From contig NZ_JAAVUS010000013.1 of the NCBI RefSeq assembly GCF_018449525.1, forward strand, positions 1-64,000: a DNA stretch of 64,000 nucleotides, read 5' to 3'. This DNA comes from Bradyrhizobium sp. dw_78. Its GTDB lineage: Bacteria; Pseudomonadota; Alphaproteobacteria; Rhizobiales; Xanthobacteraceae. The position numbers and the translations under genes are program-made. Positions 17,461-26,309 of this stretch are shown here, in pieces. A model generated the notes under the pieces. The model did no database searches. It was not told the origin of the DNA and was given only the letters and a program-made list of their open reading frames with translations. The number at the start of each line of letters is the position of its first letter. Within the stretch, counting starts at the first letter, position 1.

Positions 17461-18153
17461 ATGTTCACGCTGTTCCATCATCCATTCTGTCCGCATTCGC
17501 GTTTCGTCCGCCTGGCGCTCGGCGAATACGGCCTCGATCTGCGGCTGGTGGAGGAACGGGCCTGGGAGCGGCGCGAGGGGTATCTTGCGCTCAATCCCGC
17601 GGGCACCACGCCGCTTTTGACGTCGGATGGCATTCCGCCGATTCCCGGTCCCGGCATCATCGCCGAATATCTGGACGAAACCTACGGCGAGAAGATGAAC
17701 AACCGCCGGCTGCTGCCGACGACGACGGCCGAACGCATCGAAGTGCGCCGGCTGATGGCGTGGTTCAACGAGAAATTTTTCGAGGAAGCCTCCAATCCGC
17801 TGGTCACCGAGCGCATCTACAAGCGCTTCATGAGCGAGCAGAATGGCGGCGGCGCGCCGGCGACGGACGTGATCCGCGCAGCCAAGGCAAATGTGCGCTA
17901 TCATCTGGCCTATATCGGCTGGCTGGCGCAGACGCGGAACTATCTGGCCGGCGACAACCTGACCTATGCGGATCTCGCCGCCGCAGCGCATCTTTCGGCG
18001 ATCGATTATCTGGGCGATGTGCCATGGATCGAGGACGAGGCAGCAAAGGCCTGGTACGCGCGGGTGAAATCCCGCCCGTCGTTCCGTCCGCTGCTGAGCG
18101 AATGGCTGGCGGGGGTGCCGGCGTCGCGCACCTATGTGGACCTCGACTTCTGA
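17461..18153 (+). CDS. Glutathione S-transferase family protein
   Basis: 230 residues. An N-terminal thioredoxin-like domain reads MFTLFHHPFCPHSRFVRLALGEYGLD, with NPAGTTPLL and the PGPGIIAEYLDE segment for the glutathione gamma-glutamyl contact. An all-helical C-terminal domain follows, with NYLAGDNLTYADLAAAAHL. Cys in the first strand (CPHS) suggests a Cys-type rather than Ser/Tyr-type GST. Substrate unknown. It overlaps or abuts queG downstream, so the two are probably co-transcribed. Confidence 0.9.
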   Translation: MFTLFHHPFCPHSRFVRLALGEYGLDLRLVEERAWERREGYLALNPAGTTPLLTSDGIPPIPGPGIIAEYLDETYGEKMNNRRLLPTTTAERIEVRRLMAWFNEKFFEEASNPLVTERIYKRFMSEQNGGGAPATDVIRAAKANVRYHLAYIGWLAQTRNYLAGDNLTYADLAAAAHLSAIDYLGDVPWIEDEAAKAWYARVKSRPSFRPLLSEWLAGVPASRTYVDLDF

Positions 18154-19307
18154 ACGCCGGCGTCAAGCTCGCGCCAACAGACCTCAAGGCCGCGCTCGCC
18201 AACGAAGCCCGCGCGCTTGGTTTCGACTGCGTCGGCGTCACCGATCCCGATGTTCCTGGAAGCGCCGCGCGGCATTTCCGCGCCTTTCTCGATGCCGGCG
18301 CGCATGGCGGCATGGACTGGCTCGCGGCACAGCCGGAACGCCGGATGGATCCGCGCGTGCTGTGGCCCGGTGTACGTTCCGTGATCATGCTCGGCGTCAA
18401 TTACGGGCCGGATGAAAACCCGCTCGCGATCCTGGAGCGGCGAACACACGGCGCGATCTCGGTCTATGCGCAGGGCGACGATTACCACGACGTCATCAAG
18501 AAGCGGCTGAAGGCGCTGGCGCGCTGGCTGGCCGCAACCTCGGGCACCGAGGTGAAAGTCTTCGTCGATACCGCGGCCGTGATGGAAAAGCCGCTGGCGC
18601 GGGCGGCCGGGCTCGGCTGGCAGGGCAAGCACACCAACCTGGTCTCGCGCGAGTTCGGCTCCTGGCTGTTTCTCGGCGCCATCTTCACCGCCGCTGATTT
18701 GTTGAAAGACGAGGCAGAAGCCGATCATTGCGGTTCCTGCCAGGCCTGTCTCGACATCTGCCCGACCGCGGCGTTTCCCGCACCCTACAAGCTCGATGCA
18801 CGGCGCTGCATTTCGTACCTGACGATCGAGAACAAGGGGATGATTCCCCATGAATTCCGCAAAGCGATCGGCAACCGCATCTATGGTTGCGATGATTGCC
18901 TCGCGGCGTGCCCCTGGAACAAATTTGCCCAGGCCGGGCGCGAGGCCAAGCTCGCCGCGCGCGACGAATTGCGCGCGCCGCACCTTGGCGATCTCGCCCG
19001 GCTGGATGACGCCGCATTTCGTGCCTTGTTCACGAAATCGCCGGTCAAACGCATCGGCCGCGATCGATTCATCCGCAACGTGCTGATCGCGATCGGCAAC
19101 TCGGGCGATGCCGATATGGCGATCGAGGCCCGGCGCCTGCTCGACGACAACAGCCCGCTGGTCCGTGGCGCCGCGGTCTGGGCACTGTCACAACTGATGG
19201 AGCAAGAAGCATTCGCGGCGCTGGCGGCCGAGGCGATCGGCGCGGAGGCGGACGAAACTGTTCGCGAGGAATGGCAACTCGCAAATACGGCTGTCGCGAG
19301 AAACTAA
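18102..19307 (+). CDS. queG: QueG, epoxyqueuosine reductase
   Basis: A cobalamin- and iron-sulfur-dependent enzyme that makes queuosine in tRNA anticodons from epoxyqueuosine. Features are ARALGFDCVGVTDP near the start, then VDTAAVMEKPLARAAGLGWQGKH. Two 4Fe-4S motifs follow, CGSCQACLDICPTAAF and CDDCLAACPWNKFA, and a C-terminal HEAT-like segment (LLDDNSPLVRGAAVWALSQL). The start is uncertain. ATG at 18102 overlaps gst by 52 bp and gives 401 residues. A CTG at 18150, overlapping the gst stop, would give 385, closer to typical. Confidence 0.93.
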   Translation: MAGGGAGVAHLCGPRLLNAGVKLAPTDLKAALANEARALGFDCVGVTDPDVPGSAARHFRAFLDAGAHGGMDWLAAQPERRMDPRVLWPGVRSVIMLGVNYGPDENPLAILERRTHGAISVYAQGDDYHDVIKKRLKALARWLAATSGTEVKVFVDTAAVMEKPLARAAGLGWQGKHTNLVSREFGSWLFLGAIFTAADLLKDEAEADHCGSCQACLDICPTAAFPAPYKLDARRCISYLTIENKGMIPHEFRKAIGNRIYGCDDCLAACPWNKFAQAGREAKLAARDELRAPHLGDLARLDDAAFRALFTKSPVKRIGRDRFIRNVLIAIGNSGDADMAIEARRLLDDNSPLVRGAAVWALSQLMEQEAFAALAAEAIGAEADETVREEWQLANTAVARN

Positions 19308-19399
19308 CCGTCACTGCAAGCGAACAATGGAATCAAGGCTGTGAAAAAGAAACTGGATGGCGTTGGAGCTCACGCTCCCCGCAATGACGGAATGAAAAA

Positions 19400-19870
19400 T
19401 CACCGCTCCAGATGTCGCTTCATCTCGGGCCGCGCCTTCAATTCCGCGCCCTGTCTGGCGGCGATCCTGGCGATGCGCTCCGGGGCGAAGTTCATATCGA
19501 CGAAGGCAGGCGCGGTGTCGGCTACCTCGCGATAGCTCGCGATTCCGCCGTCGCGGAGCTGCATGATCGCGACGCCCTCGAACATCGCGCGAGCATCTTT
19601 GGCCTCCAGCAGCGTCGAGCGATAGCTGAACGTATAGCGCGCATAGAGCGTCTCGCCGTCGCTGACCGGCGTATGCATGTCCCAGCGAAAATCCGCCGCC
19701 GTGCGGTAGAACCAGTCGTCGATCATGGCGGCGATCTTCTCGCGGCCTTCGAAGACGCCGTAGAAAACATCGTGATAGACGCCATCCTCGGTGAACAGGG
19801 AAGCGAACGCCCGGCCATTTCGCCGTTCGACGGCGTCACAGAAGGCGCGCAGCATGGCGGTCGGGTTCAT
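19400..19870 (-). CDS. NTF2-like / SnoaL-like domain protein
   Basis: 156 residues with a nuclear transport factor 2-type fold. The start MNPTAMLRAFCDAVERRNGRAFASLFTEDGVYHDVFYG is the classic alpha-helix plus strand opening, followed by GREKIAAMIDDWF, DGETLYARYTFSYRS and a late strand. Such proteins act as small-molecule hydrolases, isomerases or dehydratases; no specific activity can be assigned. The frame stays open upstream, but family similarity begins at this ATG. It lies 62 bp downstream of the hydrolase gene on the same strand. Confidence 0.85.
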   Translation of the reverse strand: MNPTAMLRAFCDAVERRNGRAFASLFTEDGVYHDVFYGVFEGREKIAAMIDDWFYRTAADFRWDMHTPVSDGETLYARYTFSYRSTLLEAKDARAMFEGVAIMQLRDGGIASYREVADTAPAFVDMNFAPERIARIAARQGAELKARPEMKRHLER

Positions 19871-19932
19871 CGCGTCCTCCCAATCAAAACCGTCATGCCC
19901 GCGAAGGCGGATGATGACGTGCAGAAATAAGT

Positions 19933-20730
19933 TTACTTCATTTCCGCCACCGCCGCGATGATCCGCGCGATATCCTGCGGCCGCGACAGGCGGTGATCGC
20001 CGTCCTGGACCATCGTCAGCACCACGTCGTCGGCCGGTAGCCGGTGCGCCAGCGCGAAGGCGTGCCGCCACGGCACATCCGGATCCTGCGCACCCTGCAG
20101 GATATGCACCGGGCAGCCGACCTCGATGGCGCTGCCGAGCACGAGATGATGGCGGCCCTCCTCGATCAACGCACGCGTGATCGGATAGGGCTCGTCGCCA
20201 TATTGCGACGGACGCAGCCACTCGCCGCTGGTTTCGATCTGCTGGCGAATCTCCGGCGAAAAACCTTTCCACATCAGTTCTTCGGTAAAATCCGGCGCCG
20301 GAGCGATCAGCACCAGCCCCGCCAGCGAGGCGCGCTTGTCGGCCCGCCGCGCCATTTCGCGCGCCAGCAGCAACGCGATCCAGCCGCCCATCGACGAACC
20401 GATGACCACCTGCGGACCGCTGCAGAAACGGTCGAACACCGCGACCGCCTCCTCGAACCAGCGCCCGATGGTGCCGTCCCTGAACGCACCGCCGGATTCG
20501 CCGTGTCCGGAATAATCGAACCGGACGCAGGCGCGATTCTGTTCGGCCGCCCAGGCATCCAGCGCCAGCGCCTTGGTGCCTTTCATGTCGGAGTGGAAGC
20601 CGCCCAGCCAGAACAGGCCCGGACCACCGCCCGTGCGGGCGCGCACCGCGATGCGGCGCAGACCACCATCTTGGCCGACTTCGATAAAGGCCAGTTCCGG
20701 ATCGGTTGCGTTTGCTGATGGCTCGGTCAT
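19933..20730 (-). CDS. Alpha/beta hydrolase
   Basis: 265 residues. The nucleophile elbow is GSSMGG with Ser in VVIGSSMGGWIALLLAREMA. An oxyanion-loop region reads FWLGGFHSDMKG, the acid is probably in LQGAQDPDVPW, and the catalytic His is in VQDGDHRLSRPQD near the end. FDYSGHGESGGAF is typical of the BAAT/palmitoyl-thioesterase-like (ABHD10) group. Substrate unknown. ATG at 20730 is preferred since the conserved sequence starts soon after; the frame extends 26 codons further. Confidence 0.88.
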   Translation of the reverse strand: MTEPSANATDPELAFIEVGQDGGLRRIAVRARTGGGPGLFWLGGFHSDMKGTKALALDAWAAEQNRACVRFDYSGHGESGGAFRDGTIGRWFEEAVAVFDRFCSGPQVVIGSSMGGWIALLLAREMARRADKRASLAGLVLIAPAPDFTEELMWKGFSPEIRQQIETSGEWLRPSQYGDEPYPITRALIEEGRHHLVLGSAIEVGCPVHILQGAQDPDVPWRHAFALAHRLPADDVVLTMVQDGDHRLSRPQDIARIIAAVAEMK

Positions 20731-21025
20731 GGATCTTTCATCTTTCGCCTGCTGTTTGATGCAGCAGGCGCCGTCCGTCAACGGACGCAGATACCGGCTT
20801 GTGGCCATCGCGACGCTTGCGAAGCAAAACCCTGCTCTCTATGTGAGGTGATCCCAGCCTTTGATGCGAGCCGGCCTGAACCTTTGGCCCCGATGCGCGT
20901 TGTGGGCCGTGACCGAAATGTCTCGTATTTGATGGTTTTTGAGCAGGGGCGCGCGTGCGAGCTTGCCGGCTCGGCCTTATTCCTTCAGAATAGCGCCCTT
21001 CCTTCACAACTTTGGAGAGTTACCC

Positions 21026-21565
21026 ATTCGCCGTCCTAATAGAGCCCCGCCCGCTGCGACCAAAGACGGGCCGCGCACCAATGATGAGATCCGCAACGCG
21101 CAGATCCAGCTGATCGACCAGGGCGGTACCAACCAGGGTACCGTCGAAACGGTGGTTGCGATCAAGATGGCCCTCGATGCCGGTATGGATCTGGTGGAGA
21201 TTTCGCCGAATACCGTTCCTCCCGTTTGCAAGATTATGGACTACGGGAAGTTCAAATATTCCGCGCAGAAAAAAGCCGCCGAGGCCCGCAAGAAGCAGAA
21301 GATCGTCGAGATCAAGGAGATCAAGCTGCGGCCGATGATCGATGATCACGATTACGATGTGAAGATGCGGGCGATGCAGCGCTTCTTCGAGGAAGGCGAC
21401 AAGGTCAAGATCACCTTGCGCTACCGCGGCCGCGAAATGGCGCACCAGGAAATCGGCACCAAGCTGCTGGACAAGGTGAAGGCCGATGTCGCCGAATACG
21501 CCAAGGTCGAGCAGGACGCCCGGTTCGAGGGCCGTCAGGTCGTGATGGTTCTGGCGCCGCGCTAG
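21026..21565 (+). CDS. infC: Translation initiation factor IF-3
   Basis: 179 residues beginning at the unusual start codon ATT (21026-21028), preceded by GGAGA at 21014-21018 with about 8 nt spacing. There is no ATG, GTG or TTG between that ribosome site and the conserved N-terminus RRPNRAPP...NDEIRNAQIQLID. The N-domain is followed by the basic linker YSAQKKAAEARKKQKI and the C-domain (IKLRPMIDDHDYDVKMRAM). IF-3 checks the start codon, so an AUU start allows it to repress its own mRNA, as in E. coli. Confidence 0.95.
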   Translation: MRRPNRAPPAATKDGPRTNDEIRNAQIQLIDQGGTNQGTVETVVAIKMALDAGMDLVEISPNTVPPVCKIMDYGKFKYSAQKKAAEARKKQKIVEIKEIKLRPMIDDHDYDVKMRAMQRFFEEGDKVKITLRYRGREMAHQEIGTKLLDKVKADVAEYAKVEQDARFEGRQVVMVLAPR

Positions 21566-21924
21566 GTTAATCACGAACTGCCATTGGATAACGGTCCGCC
21601 AGGGCAGTCTGGCGGACCTTTTTATTCTATCGGCTCCCGCCTCGCGGTGGCCGTCTCCCTTTTCCCGCAAATGGGAGAACGGGCCCTGCGCTGCCTTTCC
21701 GGCGCACAATGCCGCCGTGCGGCCTCGTTCCGTTATTGCCAATTCGGCCTGGCTCTGCCATAAGCCCTGCCTTCATCGCCCGGCTGATTAAGGGCTGCCG
21801 TGGCGGTGTTTATGCGGGCTGTTTCATTTCGGAAATAGCTAAGCATTTTCAACGCTCTAACGAGCATTTTAGCCGACCGGACGCCTTCACGGGCGTTTTC
21901 GTGTTGCGGCCATAGGAGAGCCAA
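21566..21924. other. 359-bp spacer between infC and rpmI
   Basis: It contains the infC terminator, then a degenerate stretch related to the CTCCC/GGGAG repeat (about 21654-21682). A small hairpin GACGCC/GGCGTT followed by TT lies at 21880-21899, just before rpmI. No gene was found. The rpmI-rplT promoter must lie here or read through the terminator; the last hairpin could be an attenuator, but that is speculative. Confidence 0.5.
21593..21626 (+). terminator. Intrinsic terminator of infC
   Basis: A perfect 10-bp stem GGTCCGCCAG/CTGGCGGACC around loop GGCAGT, immediately followed by TTTTTATT. This is a textbook Rho-independent terminator 27 nt after the infC stop. Confidence 0.92.
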
Positions 21925-22125
21925 ATGCCCAAGCTGAAGACCAAATCGGGCGCTAAAAAGCGCTTCAAGGTGACTGGCACCGGTAAAGTGATATCCGCCC
22001 ATGCCGGCAAACGCCACGGCATGATCAAGCGGACGAAGAAGCAGATTCGTCAGCTCCGCGGCACCCGCGTGCTGTTCAAGACCGACGGCGACAACATCAA
22101 GAAGTATTTCTTGCCGAACGCCTGA
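21925..22125 (+). CDS. rpmI: 50S ribosomal protein L35
   Basis: 66 residues, highly basic: MPKLKTKSGAKKRFKVTGTGK, then HGMIKRTKKQIRQLRG. Length and sequence are standard for bL35. The ribosome site is AGGAGAG about 5 nt before ATG. It is followed by rplT after 77 bp, the usual rpmI-rplT pair. Confidence 0.98.
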   Translation: MPKLKTKSGAKKRFKVTGTGKVISAHAGKRHGMIKRTKKQIRQLRGTRVLFKTDGDNIKKYFLPNA

Positions 22126-22202
22126 TCGCAGAACAGCGATTCATTGAGCCGGGCCGCGTCCGCGCGGCATTCCATCACCTCTGATTTCCAAGGATATCTG
22201 TC

Positions 22203-22562
22203 ATGTCTCGCGTCAAACGCGGTGTGACCTCTCACGCCAAGCACAAGAAAGTCTACAAGGCCGCCAAGGGTTTTTACGGCCGCCGCAAGAACACCATCCG
22301 CGCCGCCAAGGCCGCTGTCGACAAGGCCGGCCAATATGCCTTCCGCGACCGCAAGCGCAAGAAGCGTACCTTCCGCGCGTTGTGGATCCAGCGCCTCAAC
22401 GCCGCGGTGCGCCCGTTCGGCATGACCTACAGCGTCTTTATCAACGGCCTTTCCAAATCGGGAATCACCGTGGACCGCAAGGTGCTGTCGGATCTTGCGA
22501 TCCACGAGCCGGCGGCGTTCCAGGCCATCGCCGAAAAGGCCAAGGCCGCGCTGGCGGCGTAA
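22203..22562 (+). CDS. rplT: 50S ribosomal protein L20
   Basis: 119 residues, typical bL20: MSRVKRGVTSHAKHKK, AAKGFYGRRKNTIRAAKAAV, FRALWIQRLNAAVRPFGM and SVFINGLSKSGI. It is an early-assembling 23S rRNA binder and in other bacteria represses the infC-rpmI-rplT mRNA. AAGGATATCTGTC precedes the ATG. It is followed by a repeat and then pheST. Confidence 0.98.
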   Translation: MSRVKRGVTSHAKHKKVYKAAKGFYGRRKNTIRAAKAAVDKAGQYAFRDRKRKKRTFRALWIQRLNAAVRPFGMTYSVFINGLSKSGITVDRKVLSDLAIHEPAAFQAIAEKAKAALAA

Positions 22563-22585
22563 GTTCTCGAAAAGCCTTTGCTTTC

Positions 22586-22690
22586 ACCTCTCCCATCGGG
22601 AGAGGTCGGCGCGTAGCGCCGGGTGAAGGGTTACGGCCTATCGATAGATCGTAACCTCTCATCCCAGCCCTCTCCCAAAGGGAGAGGGGG
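22586..22690 (+). repeat. Dispersed multi-hairpin repeat, family C
   Basis: Four successive stems lie between rplT and pheS: CCTCTCCC/GGGAGAGG (22588-22606), GGCGC/GCGCC (22609-22621), GTTACG/CGTAAC (22631-22656) and CCCTCTCCC/GGGAGAGGG (22669-22689). This is the CTCTCCC-GGGAGAGG type of repeat widespread in rhizobial intergenic DNA. It may dampen read-through into pheST. Confidence 0.8.
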
Positions 22691-22748
22691 CGCGCCTTCG
22701 TTGCGGCAGCTTAAGTGGTTCTTCAACTGCCTTTGCCCAAGGATCGCC

Positions 22749-23831
22749 ATGTCCGACCTCGCTCAACTCGAATCCGAAATCCTCACGCAAATCGCCGCGG
22801 CGGATAATGAGGCCGCGCTGGAGGCTGTGCGGGTCGCGGCCCTCGGCAAGAAGGGATCGATCTCGGCTTTGCTGGCCACGCTCGGCAAGATGTCACCGGA
22901 CGAACGCAAGACCCAGGGCGCGACCATCAACCTGGCCAAGGACAAGGTCACGCAGGCGCTGGCCGAACGCCGCGACGTGCTGAAATCGGCCGCGCTCGAT
23001 GCGCGGCTGGCCTCCGAGACTCTCGACGTCACGCTGCCCCTGCGCGAGGCGCCCGCGGAAACAGGCCGCATCCATCCGCTCAGCCAGGTGATGGACGAAT
23101 TGACCGCGATCTTCGCCGACATGGGATTTTCCATCGCCGAAGGGCCGGACATCGAGACCGACGATTACAACTTCACCAAACTGAATTTCCCGGAAGGCCA
23201 CCCGGCGCGGGAGATGCACGACACGTTCTTCTTCAACCCGAAGCCGGACGGCTCGCGCATGTTGTTGCGCACCCACACCTCGCCGGTGCAGGTGCGCACC
23301 ATGCTGACGCAGAAGCCGCCGATCCGCATCATCTGCCCGGGCCGCACCTATCGCATCGATTCCGACGCCACCCACACGCCGCAATTCCACCAGGTCGAGG
23401 GCCTCGTCATCGACAAGGAATCGCATCTCGGCCACCTCAAATGGATCCTGCACGAGTTCTGTAAGGCGTTCTTCGAGGTCGATCACATCAACATGCGCTT
23501 CCGCCCGTCGTTCTTCCCCTTCACCGAGCCGTCGCTTGAGGTCGATATCCAGTGCCGGCGCGACAAGGGCGAGATCCGCTTCGGCGAGGGCGAGGACTGG
23601 CTGGAGATTCTCGGCTGCGGCATGGTGCATCCCAACGTGCTGCGCGCCTGCGGCATCGATCCCGATGTGTATCAGGGCTTTGCCTGGGGCATGGGCATCG
23701 ACCGCATCGCGATGCTGAAATACGGCATGTCGGACCTGCGGCAATTGTTCGAGAGCGACGTGCGCTGGCTCAGCCATTACGGCTTCAAACCGCTCGACGT
23801 CCCGACGCTGGCGGGAGGGCTGAGCTCATGA
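22749..23831 (+). CDS. pheS: Phenylalanyl-tRNA synthetase alpha subunit
   Basis: 360 residues. An N-terminal coiled-coil tRNA-binding arm (to about 100) precedes the class II catalytic core. Motif 2 region: LLRTHTSPVQVRTM and IICPGRTYRIDSDATHTPQFHQVEGL. Motif 3: GCGMVHPNVL and GFAWGMGIDRIAML. With PheT it forms the alpha2beta2 enzyme that charges tRNA-Phe. ATG at 22749 follows CCAAGGATCGCC. Its stop overlaps the pheT start by ATGA (23828-23831), implying translational coupling. Confidence 0.97.
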   Translation: MSDLAQLESEILTQIAAADNEAALEAVRVAALGKKGSISALLATLGKMSPDERKTQGATINLAKDKVTQALAERRDVLKSAALDARLASETLDVTLPLREAPAETGRIHPLSQVMDELTAIFADMGFSIAEGPDIETDDYNFTKLNFPEGHPAREMHDTFFFNPKPDGSRMLLRTHTSPVQVRTMLTQKPPIRIICPGRTYRIDSDATHTPQFHQVEGLVIDKESHLGHLKWILHEFCKAFFEVDHINMRFRPSFFPFTEPSLEVDIQCRRDKGEIRFGEGEDWLEILGCGMVHPNVLRACGIDPDVYQGFAWGMGIDRIAMLKYGMSDLRQLFESDVRWLSHYGFKPLDVPTLAGGLSS

Positions 23832-26251
23832 AATTCACCCTTTCCTGGCTGAAGGAACATCTCGACACCGACGAGCCGCTGGAAAAGCTCGCCGACAAGC
23901 TCACCATGATCGGGCTTGAAGTCGAACACATCGAGGACAAGGCGAAGGCGCTTGCGCCTTTCACCATCGCGCGGGTGATTTCGGCCGAGCAGCATCCCAA
24001 TGCGGACCGCTTGCGGGTCTGCATGGTGGATACCGGCCAAAAGAACGAACAGGGCGCCGCCGCACCGGTGCAGGTGGTCTGCGGCGCGCCGAATGCGCGC
24101 GCCGGCCTCGTCAGCGTGTTTTCGCCGCCCGGCACCTTCATCCCCGGCAAGAACATCACGCTTGGCGTCGGCACCATTCGCGGCGTCGAGAGCCGCGGCA
24201 TGCTGTGCTCGGCGGCGGAATTGCAGATTTCGGAAGATCACGACGGCATCCTGGAGCTGCCGGCCGATGCGCCGATCGGCGCCGGCTATGCGCAATGGGC
24301 CGGGCTCGGCGATCCCGTGATCGAGATCAACCTCACGCCGAACCGGCAGGACTGCACCGGCGTCCACGGCATCGCGCGCGATCTTTCCGCGGCCGACATG
24401 GGGAAGCTCAAGGACCCCGCGATCCGTCCCATCAAGGGCGAGTTTCCCTGCCCGGTGAAAATCACCGTCGACGATGAAGGGCTCTGTCCGGGCTTCGCAC
24501 TGCGGCTGGTGCGCGGCGTCAAGAATGGTCCGTCGCCGGAATGGTTGCAGCAGCGCCTTACCTCGATCGGGCTGCGGCCCATCAACGCGCTGGTCGATAT
24601 CACCAATTTCATGACCTACGACCGCGCCCGGCCGCTGCATGTGTTCGACGCCGCGAAAGTGAAGGGCCACCTCACCGTGCGCCGCGCGCGCGACGGTGAG
24701 ACGCTGCTGGCGCTCGACGGCCGTACCTATACGCTGGACAACAATGTTTGCGTCATCGCCGACGATCACGGCGTCGAATCGCTGGCCGGCATCATGGGCG
24801 GCGAAGCCTCCGGCTGCGACGACAGCACCACCGACGTGCTGATCGAATCGGCGCTGTGGAACGAGATCAATATCGCCCAGAGCGGCCGCAAGCTCGGCAT
24901 CAACTCGGACGCGCGCTATCGTTTCGAGCGCGGCGTCGATCCGGCTTTCATGGTGCCGGGGCTCGAAATGGCGACGCGGCTGGTGATGGAGCTGTGCGGC
25001 GGCACGCCTTCCGAGAACGTCGTCGTCGGCAAAGCTCATGGCGACGACCGCGTGATCGATTTTCCGCTGTCCGAGGTGAAGCGTCTCGCCGGCATCGAGG
25101 TATCGCTGGCGGAGACGCGGCGCATCCTCAGCCACCTCGGCTTCATGATGGCCGGCACCGGCCCGGTGATGAAGGTCGCGGTGCCGTCCTGGCGCAGCGA
25201 CGTGCATGGCAAAGCCGATATCGTCGAGGAGATCGTGCGCATCGTCGGCGTCGACAAGGTGCCGATGACGCCGTTCGAGCGCGGCGACGCGCCGCGCAAG
25301 CCGGTGCTGACCCCGATCCAGCTCCGCACCCGCCGCGCCAAGCGCGCGCTGGCCGCGCGCGCCATGGTCGAGGCGGTGACCTGGTCGTTCATCGCCAAGC
25401 CGGCCGCCGGATTGTTCGGCGGCGGCCAGGCCGAGCTCACGCTCGCCAATCCGATCGCCTCCGACCTGTCGGAGATGCGGCCGAGCCTGCTGCCGGGCCT
25501 GGTCGCGGCGGCGCAGGCCAACAACGATCGCGGTTTCGCCGATGTGGCGCTGTTCGAGGTCGGGCAGATCTTCAAGGGCGACAGACCGCAGGACCAGTTG
25601 ATCGCCGCCGCCGGCGTCCGCCACGGCTTTGCGTCGTCGAAAGGCATCGGGCGCAACTGGTCGGGCTCGGCCACAGCCGATACGTTCGACGCCAAGGCCG
25701 ATGCGTTCGCGGCGCTGTCGGCCGCCGGCGCGCCGATGCAGGCGCTGCAAATCGTCCCCGGCGGTCCCGGCTGGCTGCATCCGGGGCGTTCCGGCACCAT
25801 CCAGATCGGCCCGCAAAACATCCTCGGTTATTTCGGCGAGTTGCATCCGCGCGCGCTGGAAACGCTCGACGCCGACGGCCCCCTGATGGCGTTCGAGGTG
25901 ATCCTCGATCGCATTCCCGACGCCAAGAAGAAACCGACCCGCGCCAAGCCGCAGATCGAGCTGTCGGCATTCCAGCCGGTGTCGCGCGATTTCGCCTTTA
26001 TCGTCGATCGCAGCGTCCGCGCCGGCGATATCGTCCGCTCCGCGCAAGCCGTCGACAAGAAACTGATCACCGATGTCACGGTGTTCGATGTCTATGAGGG
26101 CAAAGGCATCGAGGACGGCAAGAAGTCGATCGCGATCGCCGTCACGATCCAGCCGCGCGAGAAGACCATGACCGACCAGGAAATCGACGCGGTCGGCGCC
26201 AGGATCGTGGCCGAGGTGACCAAGAAGACCGGCGGCAGCCTGCGCGCATGA
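23828..26251 (+). CDS. pheT: Phenylalanyl-tRNA synthetase beta subunit
   Basis: 807 residues beginning MKFTLSWLKEHLDTDEPLEKLADKLTMIGLEVE. The EMAP-II-like tRNA-binding domain is at about 40-150 (VISAEQHPNADRLRVC ... CSAAELQ). The B3/B4 editing module contains RPINALVDITNFMTYDRARPLHVFD. The B5 domain follows, then the inactive class II core, and the C-terminal FDX-ACB domain near 710-805 (SRDFAFIVDR...GKKSIAIAVTIQPREKTMTDQEID). Full length for the family. Confidence 0.97.
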   Translation: MKFTLSWLKEHLDTDEPLEKLADKLTMIGLEVEHIEDKAKALAPFTIARVISAEQHPNADRLRVCMVDTGQKNEQGAAAPVQVVCGAPNARAGLVSVFSPPGTFIPGKNITLGVGTIRGVESRGMLCSAAELQISEDHDGILELPADAPIGAGYAQWAGLGDPVIEINLTPNRQDCTGVHGIARDLSAADMGKLKDPAIRPIKGEFPCPVKITVDDEGLCPGFALRLVRGVKNGPSPEWLQQRLTSIGLRPINALVDITNFMTYDRARPLHVFDAAKVKGHLTVRRARDGETLLALDGRTYTLDNNVCVIADDHGVESLAGIMGGEASGCDDSTTDVLIESALWNEINIAQSGRKLGINSDARYRFERGVDPAFMVPGLEMATRLVMELCGGTPSENVVVGKAHGDDRVIDFPLSEVKRLAGIEVSLAETRRILSHLGFMMAGTGPVMKVAVPSWRSDVHGKADIVEEIVRIVGVDKVPMTPFERGDAPRKPVLTPIQLRTRRAKRALAARAMVEAVTWSFIAKPAAGLFGGGQAELTLANPIASDLSEMRPSLLPGLVAAAQANNDRGFADVALFEVGQIFKGDRPQDQLIAAAGVRHGFASSKGIGRNWSGSATADTFDAKADAFAALSAAGAPMQALQIVPGGPGWLHPGRSGTIQIGPQNILGYFGELHPRALETLDADGPLMAFEVILDRIPDAKKKPTRAKPQIELSAFQPVSRDFAFIVDRSVRAGDIVRSAQAVDKKLITDVTVFDVYEGKGIEDGKKSIAIAVTIQPREKTMTDQEIDAVGARIVAEVTKKTGGSLRA

Positions 26252-26282
26252 ACCCCGTTTCTTTTCGGAGTGTGATCTCCAC

Positions 26283-26301
26283 GCAAACGCTTCGCGTTTG
26301 C
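26283..26301. repeat. Short perfect hairpin after pheT
   Basis: GCAAACGC-TTC-GCGTTTGC, an 8-bp stem with a 3-nt loop, 31 bp after the pheT stop and overlapping a possible TTG start of the next gene. No U-run follows, so classical termination is unlikely; it may be part of a small repeat. Confidence 0.5.
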
Positions 26302-26309
26302 CGCGAGGG

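Noticed and set aside
19341..19395. Small hairpin GGAGC/GCTCC after queG
   Set aside because: Short stem without U-run; possibly a fragment of a dispersed repeat, too weak to annotate.
19871..20272. N-terminal extension of the NTF2-like protein into the hydrolase region
   Set aside because: The extra residues are Arg/Gly-rich, lie inside the upstream gene on a different frame and match no family.
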